The translations under genes were made by a program, and so were the position numbers. The notes beneath the pieces are model-generated. The model ran no database searches and was not told where the DNA came from. It saw only the letters and a list, made by a program, of their open reading frames with translations. This document shows, piece after piece, positions 16,509 through 24,516 of a stretch of 56,107 bases of DNA (position 1 is the first letter of the stretch; every line of letters begins with the position of its first letter). The DNA lies in the NCBI GenBank assembly GCA_946402905.1, contig CAMIYC010000021.1, positions 1-56,107 on the forward strand, given 5' to 3'. This DNA is from an uncultured Prevotellaceae bacterium (GTDB taxonomy: Bacteria > Bacteroidota > Bacteroidia > Bacteroidales > Bacteroidaceae).

Positions 16509-17489
16509 ATGATCGAAATCTCACTGCCAGAAGATCAGCCACGCCGTCTGTCTTTTTACCTTGCCATGGAAGAATACGTGGCCAGGAGGATGGATGTAGA
16601 CGACGCTTTTTTCCTTTGGCAGGTACCGCCCACCGTGATTTTCGGCCGCAACCAGTTAATAGACAGCGAGGTCAACCTCGACTTCTGCCGCCGCCACGGC
16701 ATACAGACCTACCGGCGCAAGAGCGGGGGCGGCTGTGTCTATGCCGACATGGGCAATCTCATGATGTCGTATGTCACCAAGTCGGAGAATGTGAACCTCA
16801 CCTTCAACCGCTACATCAACCTCGTGGCGCTCACCCTGTGCCGCCTGGGCATCGACGCCAAGGCCACCGGCCGCAACGACATCCTCATCGACGGTCGGAA
16901 AGTGTCGGGCAACGCCTTCTACCACATCCCCGGCAGGAGCATCGTGCACGGCACCCTGCTCTACGACACCAACATGGAGTTGATGGTGGGCAGCATCACC
17001 CCCAGCGACGACAAGCTTGTGAGCAAAGGCGTGAAAAGCGTGAGGCAACACATCGCCCTGCTGAAAGACCACACCACGCTCACCCTCGACGAGCTGAAAG
17101 CCTTCATCCTGAAAACCATCTGCGACAGTCATGTGACACTGGACCTCGAGGCCGTGGACGACATCATGAAGATAGAAGCAGAATACCTCACCGACCAGTT
17201 TATCTATGGCAACAACCCCGCCTACACCATGACCCGGCAAGGCCGCATCGAGGGAGTAGGCGATTTCAAGGTGAGCATAGAGCTGAAAAACAACGTGATA
17301 CGCGACATCAGCATCATGGGCGACTTTTTCCTGACTGGCGATCTCGACGAGGGCATCATCAAGCCCCTGCGACATGTGCCCTTCACCCGTGAAGCCATCA
17401 CTGAAGCCCTGACAGAGCAAACCGACCAGATCATCTACCACCTACAGAAAGAAACATTCATCGACTTCATCTTAAACAACGCATCATAA
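16509..17489 (+). CDS. lplA: Lipoate-protein ligase A
   Basis: A 326-residue protein. The start is the ATG at 16509 (MIEISLPEDQPRRLSF); the upstream TTG at 16482 falls inside the -7 box. Recognisable parts are QVPPTVIFGRNQ, the ligand loop RRKSGGGCVYADMGN, GRNDILIDGRKVSGNAF with the active lysine in the GRKVSG segment, and HGTLL. The C-terminal accessory domain is present (IKPLRHVPFT, last ~90 residues). It activates lipoate with ATP and attaches it to lipoyl domains. As the first gene of the operon it would lipoylate GcvH. Its stop overlaps the gcvT start by one base (TAATG). Confidence 0.92.
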   Translation: MIEISLPEDQPRRLSFYLAMEEYVARRMDVDDAFFLWQVPPTVIFGRNQLIDSEVNLDFCRRHGIQTYRRKSGGGCVYADMGNLMMSYVTKSENVNLTFNRYINLVALTLCRLGIDAKATGRNDILIDGRKVSGNAFYHIPGRSIVHGTLLYDTNMELMVGSITPSDDKLVSKGVKSVRQHIALLKDHTTLTLDELKAFILKTICDSHVTLDLEAVDDIMKIEAEYLTDQFIYGNNPAYTMTRQGRIEGVGDFKVSIELKNNVIRDISIMGDFFLTGDLDEGIIKPLRHVPFTREAITEALTEQTDQIIYHLQKETFIDFILNNAS

Positions 17490-18580
17490 TGGAAAACAAA
17501 CGGACTTGTCTCTACGACAGACATGTGGCTCTGAAAGCCCTCATCTCACCCTTCGGCGGCTTTGACATGCCGATACAGTATACCAACATCATCGACGAGC
17601 ACAACGCCGTGAGACAGCACTGCGGCGTGTTTGATGTGTCGCACATGGGCGAAGTACGGGTGAAAGGACCCGATGCTGAGCGCTTTGTCAACCATATCTT
17701 CACCAACGACATCACGGGGGCACCCGACGGCAAGATCTTCTACGGCATGATGTGCTACCCCAACGGCGGCACCGTAGACGACCTGCTCGTCTATCGCATG
17801 GGCGAGAACGACTTCTTCCTGGTGATCAACGCCGCCAACATCGACAAGGACGTGGCATGGATGCAAGAGCATCTCGAGGGTTTCGACGTTGACTTCTGCC
17901 ATTGCTCCGACTACTACGGGCAGATTGCCGTGCAAGGTCCCGAGGCAGAGCAGGTGACCGAGGAGGTGCTCGGACTGAAATGCGCCGAACTCACTTTCTA
18001 CACCACCAAGACCATCGACATCGACGGCGAGACCATCATCATAAGCCGCACAGGATATACCGGCGAAGACGGATTTGAAATCTACGGTTCTCACGACTTC
18101 ATACGCCGCTGCTGGGACCTCCTCATGGAGAGCGGGCGCTGCAAGCCCTGCGGCCTGGGATGCCGCGACACCCTGCGCTTCGAGGTGGGACTGCCGCTCT
18201 ATGGCGACGAGTTGTCGGCCGATATCTCGCCTGTGATGGCCGGCCTGAGCATGTTCTGCAAGCTCGACAAGCCGGAGTTTATCGGCCGCGAGGCCCTCGC
18301 CCAGCAGAAAGCTGACGGTGTGAAGCAGAGAGTGATCGGCATTGAGCTGAAAGACAAGGCCATCCCCCGCCACGGATATGCCGTGCTGAAAGACGGTGTG
18401 AAAGTGGGTGAGGTGACCACCGGTTACAACTCCATCTCCACAGGCAAGAGCGTGTGCATGGCTCTCGTCGACTCGGCTTGCGCCAAACTGGGCACAGAGG
18501 TAGAAGTACAGATCCGCAAGAAGACCTTCCCCGGCGTAGTGGTGAAAAAGAGATTTTATGACAAACATTACAAAAAATAA
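17489..18580 (+). CDS. gcvT: Glycine cleavage T-protein (aminomethyltransferase)
   Basis: A 363-residue protein of normal length. The N-terminus has FGGFDMPIQYTNIIDEHNAVR and FDVSHMGEVRVKGPDAERF, with the folate/catalytic Asp in the HNAVR-FDVSHMGE core. RTGYTGEDGFEIY is the central family signature and GCRDTLRFEVGLPLYG the conserved second half. It transfers the aminomethyl carbon from lipoylated H-protein to tetrahydrofolate, releasing ammonia. It is cotranscribed with lplA and followed by gcvH after 19 bases. Confidence 0.96.
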   Translation: MENKRTCLYDRHVALKALISPFGGFDMPIQYTNIIDEHNAVRQHCGVFDVSHMGEVRVKGPDAERFVNHIFTNDITGAPDGKIFYGMMCYPNGGTVDDLLVYRMGENDFFLVINAANIDKDVAWMQEHLEGFDVDFCHCSDYYGQIAVQGPEAEQVTEEVLGLKCAELTFYTTKTIDIDGETIIISRTGYTGEDGFEIYGSHDFIRRCWDLLMESGRCKPCGLGCRDTLRFEVGLPLYGDELSADISPVMAGLSMFCKLDKPEFIGREALAQQKADGVKQRVIGIELKDKAIPRHGYAVLKDGVKVGEVTTGYNSISTGKSVCMALVDSACAKLGTEVEVQIRKKTFPGVVVKKRFYDKHYKK

Positions 18581-18599
18581 CTAAAAAAACGACAAGATT

Positions 18600-18983
18600 A
18601 TGGCAAAAGTAATTGAAGGACTCTACTACTCAGAGTCACACGAGTTTATTCGCGTCGAAGGCGATTTCGGCTTTATAGGTATCACAGACTACGCACAGCA
18701 CGCTCTGGGCAACGTGGTCTACGTAGACATGCCTGAAGTGGACGACGAGGTGGAAGCCGGCGAGGAATTCGGAGCCGTGGAGAGCGTGAAAGCCGCCAGC
18801 GACCTGATCTCACCCGTCAGCGGCACCGTGGTAGAGGTGAACGAGGCACTGGAAGACCAGCCCGAACTGATCAACGCCGACGCTTTCGAAAACTGGATCA
18901 TCAAGGTGGAACTCTCTGACAAGACCGAGCTTGACAACCTGATGGAGGCCGCCGACTACGAGGCTTTCTGCGAGAACAACTGA
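18600..18983 (+). CDS. gcvH: Glycine cleavage H-protein (lipoyl carrier)
   Basis: A 127-residue protein, the standard length. The lipoyl-lysine is Lys64 in GAVESVKAASDL, and the remainder (HEFIRVEGDFGFIGITDYAQHALGNVVYVDMPE and ...NAFENWIIKVEL-type end) is canonical. It shuttles the aminomethyl group between P- and T-proteins and is reoxidised by the E3 at the end of the operon. A 139-base gap to gcvPA holds no gene. Confidence 0.97.
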   Translation: MAKVIEGLYYSESHEFIRVEGDFGFIGITDYAQHALGNVVYVDMPEVDDEVEAGEEFGAVESVKAASDLISPVSGTVVEVNEALEDQPELINADAFENWIIKVELSDKTELDNLMEAADYEAFCENN

Positions 18984-19122
18984 CTGGCAAGAGACTACTG
19001 GAAAAGACAGCGGAGGCGGAAATGGGCGAGAGCATTCCTGCTCTACCACATGCTATTCTCTGAATGACATGAAGCCCGCCAGCCCGTCAACTCAAAAAAA
19101 AACAAAAACCCGAAACACAAAA

Positions 19123-20448
19123 ATGTACAAATACTTCCCTCACACCCAAGAGGACATAGACGCCATGCTGGCTCAGTCGGGTCTGAAAAGCCTCGACGAC
19201 CTGTATGCCGAGGTGCCCGAGAGCATCCGGTTCAAAGGCGACTACGACCTGCCCGAGGCCAAGAGCGAACTGGAAATACGCCAGTGCTTTGAGCGGTTGT
19301 GCGAAAAGAACCAGATCATGAAGGTCTTTGCCGGCGCCGGTGTCTACGACCACTACACCCCATCGGTAGTGCCCAGCATCGTAGCCCGGTCGGAGTTTCT
19401 CACCAGCTACACGCCCTATCAGGCAGAGATCTCGCAAGGCACCCTGCACTACATCTTCGAATACCAGAGCATGATGGCCGAGCTGACCGGCATGGACATC
19501 TCCAACGCCTCGATGTACGACGGCAGCACCGCCACCGCCGAGGCCGTGCTGATGGCCAATGCCAACAACAAGAAAGCCAACAAGGTGCTCGTGTCGGAGA
19601 CCATTGACCCCAAGATATTGCGCGTGGTCAACACCTACGCCCACTTCCATGGCGTGGAGATAGAGATGATCGCCGCTGACAACGGCATCACCGACAAAGC
19701 CGACATGGAGCGACGCCTCGCCGCCGGCGGAGTGGCCGGCGTGGTGGTGCAACAGCCCAACTACTACGGCATCGTGGAAGACTACAGCGGCTATGCCGAT
19801 GCGTGCCATGCACAAAAAGCCCTGCTGATCATCAACAGCGTGGCCGCCGACCTGGCCGTGCTGAAGACTCCAGGCGAATGGGGAGCCGACATCGCCGTGG
19901 GCGACGGCCAGTCGCTGGGCATCCCGATGTCATTCGGAGGCCCGTATGTAGGCTACATGTGCTGCAAGGAGAAACTGATGCGCAAGATGCCCGGCCGCAT
20001 CGTGGGTATGACCCGTGACAACCGCGGACAGCGCGCCTTCGTGCTCACGCTGCAAGCCCGCGAGCAGCATATACGCCGCCAGAAAGCCACCTCCAACATT
20101 TGCTCCAACGAGAGTCTCATGGCTCTCTACGTCACCATCTACCTGTCCGTGATGGGCAAAGAAGGAGTGAAAGAGGCTGCCATGCGCTCGTTTGAGGGTG
20201 CCCACTATCTGTGTGACCAGCTGCTGGCCACCGGGCATTTCAAGAAGACCTACGACAGGGACTTCTTCAATGAGTTCTGCGTCGACTACGACGGCGACGT
20301 GGATGCCCTGCTCCACCGGCTGGCCGACAAGGGCATCCTGGGCGGCGTCAAGCTGGGCGACCACACCCTCATGCTGGCCGTGACTGAGAAACGCACAAAA
20401 GAAGAAATCGACCAGCTGGTCAAAATAGCAAAGGAGGACACACTATGA
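19123..20448 (+). CDS. gcvPA: Glycine dehydrogenase (decarboxylating) subunit 1
   Basis: A 441-residue protein. The start is 19123 (MYKYFPHTQEDIDAML), the family N-terminus. Eighteen codons upstream are open but Lys/Thr-rich and without homology. Recognisable parts are AGAGVYDHYTPSVV, ASMYDGSTATAEA and GIPMSFGGPYVGYM. It corresponds to the N-terminal half of single-chain GcvP and lacks the PLP lysine, which is in subunit 2. It overlaps gcvPB by four bases, consistent with coupled translation of a 1:1 complex. Confidence 0.96.
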   Translation: MYKYFPHTQEDIDAMLAQSGLKSLDDLYAEVPESIRFKGDYDLPEAKSELEIRQCFERLCEKNQIMKVFAGAGVYDHYTPSVVPSIVARSEFLTSYTPYQAEISQGTLHYIFEYQSMMAELTGMDISNASMYDGSTATAEAVLMANANNKKANKVLVSETIDPKILRVVNTYAHFHGVEIEMIAADNGITDKADMERRLAAGGVAGVVVQQPNYYGIVEDYSGYADACHAQKALLIINSVAADLAVLKTPGEWGADIAVGDGQSLGIPMSFGGPYVGYMCCKEKLMRKMPGRIVGMTRDNRGQRAFVLTLQAREQHIRRQKATSNICSNESLMALYVTIYLSVMGKEGVKEAAMRSFEGAHYLCDQLLATGHFKKTYDRDFFNEFCVDYDGDVDALLHRLADKGILGGVKLGDHTLMLAVTEKRTKEEIDQLVKIAKEDTL

Positions 20449-21896
20449 ACAACAAACTATACGGCAATCTGATATTCGAGTTGTCAAAGCCGGGTCGCCG
20501 GAGCTATTCACTACCCGAGAGTGGAATGGGTCACTACGAACTGCCCGAGTCGATGCGCCGGTCGTCGGACGCGGCATTGCCCGAATGCGACGAGATGACC
20601 GTGGTGCGCCACTATACCAACCACAGTGCCAACAACTTCGGCGTGAACAACGGATTCTACCCCCTGGGCAGTTGTACGATGAAATACAACCCCATCATCA
20701 ACGAAGAGACCGCTGCCATGCCAGGTTTCGCACAACTGCACCCGCTGCAGCCTGCAGAGACCTGCCAGGGAGCTCTGGAGGTATACTACAACCTGCAGCA
20801 GTCGCTGGCCGCGCTGACGGGTCTGAGCGAGTTCACACTTAATCCCTTCGCCGGGGCCCACGGCGAGCTGACGGGCCTGATGATCATCCGCGCCTACCAT
20901 CAAAGCCGCGGCGATGACAAGAGAGTGAAGGTGATCGTGCCCGACTCGGCACACGGCACCAACCCCGCTTCAGCCGCTGTCTGCGGGCTGGAGGTGGTAG
21001 AAGTGAAGAGCACCCAGGACGGCATCGTGGATGTCGACGACCTGCGCGGGCTGCTCGACGACACCGTGGCCGCAATGATGATGACCAACCCCAACACACT
21101 CGGACTCTTCGAGCGCGAGATACCCGAGATCGCACAACTCGTGCATGAGTGCGGCGCATTGATGTACTACGACGGTGCCAACCTCAACCCGATGCTGGGC
21201 GCTTGTCGTCCAGGCGACATGGGATTTGACGTGATGCACATCAACCTGCACAAGACCTTCTCGACGCCCCACGGCGGCGGCGGTCCCGGCAGCGGTCCCG
21301 TGGGTGTGCGCGAAGACCTGCGCCCCTTCCTGCCCGTGCCACGCGTGGTGAAAGAGGGTGAGACATACCGCATCGAGACCGAAGGCAAGGGTATCTCCGT
21401 GGGTGAGTTCCTGGGCAATTTCGCCGTAGCCGTGCGTGCCTATACCTACATTCTCTCCCTTGGCAAGGAGAACATCAAGATGGTGGGTCCGCTCGCCACG
21501 CTCAACGCCAATTACATCAAAGACTCGCTGAAGGATGTCTACGAGTTGCCCATTGACGGACTGTGCAAGCACGAATTCGTGTTCAACGGACTGAAGGACA
21601 AGTCGACCGGCGTGACCACCATGGATGTCGCCAAGCGGTTGCTGGACTACGGCTATCACGCACCGACCATCTACTTCCCGCTGCTCTTCCACGAGGCACT
21701 GATGATCGAGCCGACAGAAAACGAGAGCCGCGACACCATCGACGGTTTCATACAAGTGATGCGCCAGATCGCCCAAGAGGCTGCCACTGACCCCGAACTG
21801 GTGAAGAGCGCACCGCACAACACCCCCATAGGCCGTGTGGACGATGTGCTGGCCGCCAAAACCCCCGTGCTCACCTGGAAACAGATGAACTCATAA
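20445..21896 (+). CDS. gcvPB: Glycine dehydrogenase (decarboxylating) subunit 2
   Basis: A 483-residue protein corresponding to the C-terminal half of GcvP. The PLP lysine is Lys270 in INLHKTFSTPHGGGGPG. Other signatures are NPFAGAHGELTGLM, DSAHGTNPASAAVCG and YDGANLNPMLG. It decarboxylates glycine and passes the aminomethyl group to lipoylated GcvH. The split P-protein is typical of Firmicutes and Thermotoga; the Bacteroides and Porphyromonas versions that I recall are a single ~950-residue chain. Confidence 0.96.
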   Translation: MNNKLYGNLIFELSKPGRRSYSLPESGMGHYELPESMRRSSDAALPECDEMTVVRHYTNHSANNFGVNNGFYPLGSCTMKYNPIINEETAAMPGFAQLHPLQPAETCQGALEVYYNLQQSLAALTGLSEFTLNPFAGAHGELTGLMIIRAYHQSRGDDKRVKVIVPDSAHGTNPASAAVCGLEVVEVKSTQDGIVDVDDLRGLLDDTVAAMMMTNPNTLGLFEREIPEIAQLVHECGALMYYDGANLNPMLGACRPGDMGFDVMHINLHKTFSTPHGGGGPGSGPVGVREDLRPFLPVPRVVKEGETYRIETEGKGISVGEFLGNFAVAVRAYTYILSLGKENIKMVGPLATLNANYIKDSLKDVYELPIDGLCKHEFVFNGLKDKSTGVTTMDVAKRLLDYGYHAPTIYFPLLFHEALMIEPTENESRDTIDGFIQVMRQIAQEAATDPELVKSAPHNTPIGRVDDVLAAKTPVLTWKQMNS

Positions 21897-21947
21897 CGCC
21901 CTCACAGCGAAAACAAAAAAGCGAAAAGCAAAAAGCTAACAGCGAGA

Positions 21948-23279
21948 ATGACAACATCAGATATCATCATCATAGGCAGCGGCCCCGGCGGATACAGGGC
22001 CGCTGCTTACTCAGCAGCCAACGGGCTGACAGTGACTATCTTCGAAGAGCGACACGCCGGAGGCACCTGCCTCAACTGCGGGTGTATCCCCACCAAGACA
22101 CTCTGCCGCAATGCGGAGATCGCCGACACCCTGAAACGGGCCGATGTCTTCGGTCTGGACGACTTGTCATACCGGCTCAACTTCCAGCGGGTGACAGCCC
22201 GCAAGAACCAGGTAGTGGAGACGCTGCGCTCGGGTGTGGAGACACTGCTCTCTGCACCGGGCATCACCCTGGTGAGAGAACATGCCCGTCTGGTGGACAG
22301 CAAGACGGTGGCTGCCGGCGAGGAGACCTACACCGCGCCGCATATCATCATCGCCACGGGCTCGAAATCAAAAATGCTGCCCGTGCCGGGCATCGACCGC
22401 CCCATCGTGATGACCTCTACCGACCTGCTCGACATCGAGCAGGTGCCACGCCGTCTCTGCATCGTCGGTGCCGGTGTCATCGGCATGGAGTTTGCCTCCA
22501 TTTTCAACAGCCTTGGCAGCGAAGTTACGGTAGTGGAGTTTCTCAAGGAGTGTCTGCCCGCCCTCGACAGCGACGTGGCCAAACGACTGCGCCAGACCCT
22601 GTCTAAGCGAGGTGTCAACTTCCTCATGCAATCAGGGGTCAAGGAGATCACCGACACGGGAGTGATCTACGACCGTAAAGGAAAAGCAGGAGAGGTGGAA
22701 GCCGACGTGGTGCTGATAGCCACAGGGCGCGCCCCCCTCACCGACGATCTTGGCCTGGAGGATGCCGGCGTGGCCTATGACCGCAACGGTATCACCACCG
22801 ACGAGCACCTACGCACCAACGTGCCCGGCATCTATGCCATCGGCGACGTCAACGGCCGTATGATGCTCGCCCATGCCGCTACCTTCCAGGGTCTGCATGT
22901 GATCAATGAAATTATGGGTAAAAAAGACCAGATACGTCTCGACCTCATCCCCGCCGCCATCTTCACGCTGCCCGAGGCTGCCTGTGTGGGCATGACCGAA
23001 GACCAGTGCAAGGCCGCGGGTATGGCCTACACCTGCCGCAAGGGATACTACCGCTCCAATGGCAAGGCACTCGCCATGGACGAGACGGAAGGTTTCGTGA
23101 AACTCATGGCCGATGCCGACGACCGTATCGTAGGCTGCCATCTCTTCGGTGCCCATGCCGCAGACCTCGTGCAGGAAGTATCGTCGCTGATGGCCCTCGG
23201 TGCCACCACGGCACAGCTGCGCGACATCGTGCACGTACACCCCACCCTCTCTGAGATCCTGCAGGAGATGGTGATGTAG
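21948..23279 (+). CDS. lpdA: Dihydrolipoyl dehydrogenase (E3 / L-protein)
   Basis: A 443-residue flavoprotein. The FAD loop is IIGSGPGGYRAAAYS at the N-terminus, the redox disulfide Cys41-Cys46 is in GGTCLNCGCIPTK (with an extra Cys44), the NAD loop is IVGAGVIGMEFASIF, and the second FAD motif is VPGIYAIGDVNG. The C-terminal catalytic His-Glu pair is in VHVHPTLSEIL. It reoxidises the dihydrolipoyl arm of GcvH with NAD+. Being the last gene of the operon, it is probably a dedicated E3. It converges on the Sel1 gene with only nine bases between the stops. Confidence 0.96.
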   Translation: MTTSDIIIIGSGPGGYRAAAYSAANGLTVTIFEERHAGGTCLNCGCIPTKTLCRNAEIADTLKRADVFGLDDLSYRLNFQRVTARKNQVVETLRSGVETLLSAPGITLVREHARLVDSKTVAAGEETYTAPHIIIATGSKSKMLPVPGIDRPIVMTSTDLLDIEQVPRRLCIVGAGVIGMEFASIFNSLGSEVTVVEFLKECLPALDSDVAKRLRQTLSKRGVNFLMQSGVKEITDTGVIYDRKGKAGEVEADVVLIATGRAPLTDDLGLEDAGVAYDRNGITTDEHLRTNVPGIYAIGDVNGRMMLAHAATFQGLHVINEIMGKKDQIRLDLIPAAIFTLPEAACVGMTEDQCKAAGMAYTCRKGYYRSNGKALAMDETEGFVKLMADADDRIVGCHLFGAHAADLVQEVSSLMALGATTAQLRDIVHVHPTLSEILQEMVM

Positions 23280-23288
23280 CCGGCGAGC

Positions 23289-23933
23289 TCAATACCAGCT
23301 CAGTCCATGCTCCTTGCAATAGTCGATGGCAGGCTGATAGCCCTGAAACGTAGCTTTATGAATCCAGCGTAGCCCCAGGCGTTTGTCCGGGGCCACGCCG
23401 GTGCCTGTCATCAGGAACCATCCTGTGGCGAACTGCGCCTGTGCATCACCTCCGTTGGCAGCCAGTTCATACCAGAACACGCATTCGCTGAGGTCTTTCT
23501 CCACGCCATCGCCATTCCAGTAAGCCGCTCCCACATTTTTCTGACTGAGGATATGTCCCTGAAAGGCAGCCTCGCGATACCAGAGGAAAGCCTGATGGTG
23601 GTCTTGTTCCACCCCCTGGCCGAGGTAATAGGCGTTGGCCACGTTGACCTGCGACTGCATGTCGCCCTTCTCGGCGGCACGCATATACCACTCAAAGGCC
23701 CGCCCGATGTCACGCTCCACGCCCTTGCCGTGGTAGTAACACTCCCCTACATTGAAGCACCCATAGACATCACCCAGCTGAGCGGCACGCATATACCACT
23801 CGAAAGCCATCTGCGGACTGGCCTTCACACCGCTGCCACGCTCATAGCACACGCCAAGGTTGTTCATCGCCCTGGTGTCGCCGTCGTAGGCTTTCTCACG
23901 ATACTCATCGGCCTTGTTTCGTTCTTTTGCCAT
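23289..23933 (-). CDS. Sel1-repeat (TPR-like) protein
   Basis: A 214-residue protein made almost entirely of about five 36-residue Sel1-like repeats: AMNNLGVCYERGSGV, CFNVGECYYHGKGVERD, QVNVANAYYLGQGVEQD, QKNVGAAYWNGDGVEKD, QFATGWFLMTGTGVAPD, each followed by an A-x-x-W-Y helix. There is no signal peptide or membrane segment, so it is probably a cytosolic scaffold. Partners are unknown. It is convergent with lpdA and upstream of no close minus-strand gene. Confidence 0.9.
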   Translation of the reverse strand: MAKERNKADEYREKAYDGDTRAMNNLGVCYERGSGVKASPQMAFEWYMRAAQLGDVYGCFNVGECYYHGKGVERDIGRAFEWYMRAAEKGDMQSQVNVANAYYLGQGVEQDHHQAFLWYREAAFQGHILSQKNVGAAYWNGDGVEKDLSECVFWYELAANGGDAQAQFATGWFLMTGTGVAPDKRLGLRWIHKATFQGYQPAIDYCKEHGLSWY

Positions 23934-23993
23934 CGCATGATCATGTTTGGGTAGACATTTGGGGAAGTGGAGTCAGCATACAGAGCGTGACTT

Positions 23994-24482
23994 CTACTCT
24001 ACAATCTTGATGGCCACGGCTTTCAGCTCCTGCCAGCCAGCCTTATCGGTGACACGCACCATGAAGTGGTAGTCGCCGGCATCCACGCTGGCGGGGATGG
24101 GAATGTCGACCCGCGCGGTGTAAGTATGCTGCCCAGCCGGGACGCTGTAGTCTTGATTGAACACCCATGGAGCCACAGGCTGCTTCTGCGGGTCGGCTTC
24201 ACATTCCACAGCTGAGGTGCTGTGTGTGTGATGGTCGAAGTTGTGGTGGATTTCGATGTTGTAGCTGCCCAGTTCGGTGTCGTCGGTGAAGACATAGTTG
24301 AAGGCGATGTTTTCGCCACGCTTATACGTCTGGCAGTCGACGGGGTTGGCCGTGATGCCTTGGTCGCTGATGACTGGTTTTGACATGTCTCTTGACTCTT
24401 CGTCATCAGAGCTGCTGCACGCACACAGTGCGCACACACAAACGAGAGCCAGTGAAAGGATCATTGATAAATATTTTTTCAT
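23994..24482 (-). CDS. DUF4625 lipoprotein, His-rich
   Basis: A 162-residue protein with a lipoprotein signal ending in LCAC; Cys22 is the predicted lipid anchor. The mature part is an Ig-like beta domain of the DUF4625 type, with GITANPVDCQTYKRGENI near the N-terminus and YHFMVRVTDKAGWQ near the C-terminus. Between them, HHNFDHHTHS has five histidines in ten residues, a plausible metal site. It is the third gene of a minus-strand operon, 34 bases after the TonB receptor gene. DUF4625 proteins are known to accompany TonB-dependent receptors in Bacteroidota; the metal role here is inferred. Confidence 0.8.
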   Translation of the reverse strand: MKKYLSMILSLALVCVCALCACSSSDDEESRDMSKPVISDQGITANPVDCQTYKRGENIAFNYVFTDDTELGSYNIEIHHNFDHHTHSTSAVECEADPQKQPVAPWVFNQDYSVPAGQHTYTARVDIPIPASVDAGDYHFMVRVTDKAGWQELKAVAIKIVE

Positions 24483-24516
24483 TTTTTCAATTTCTTTGGT
24501 AAATAAATAAAAGGTA

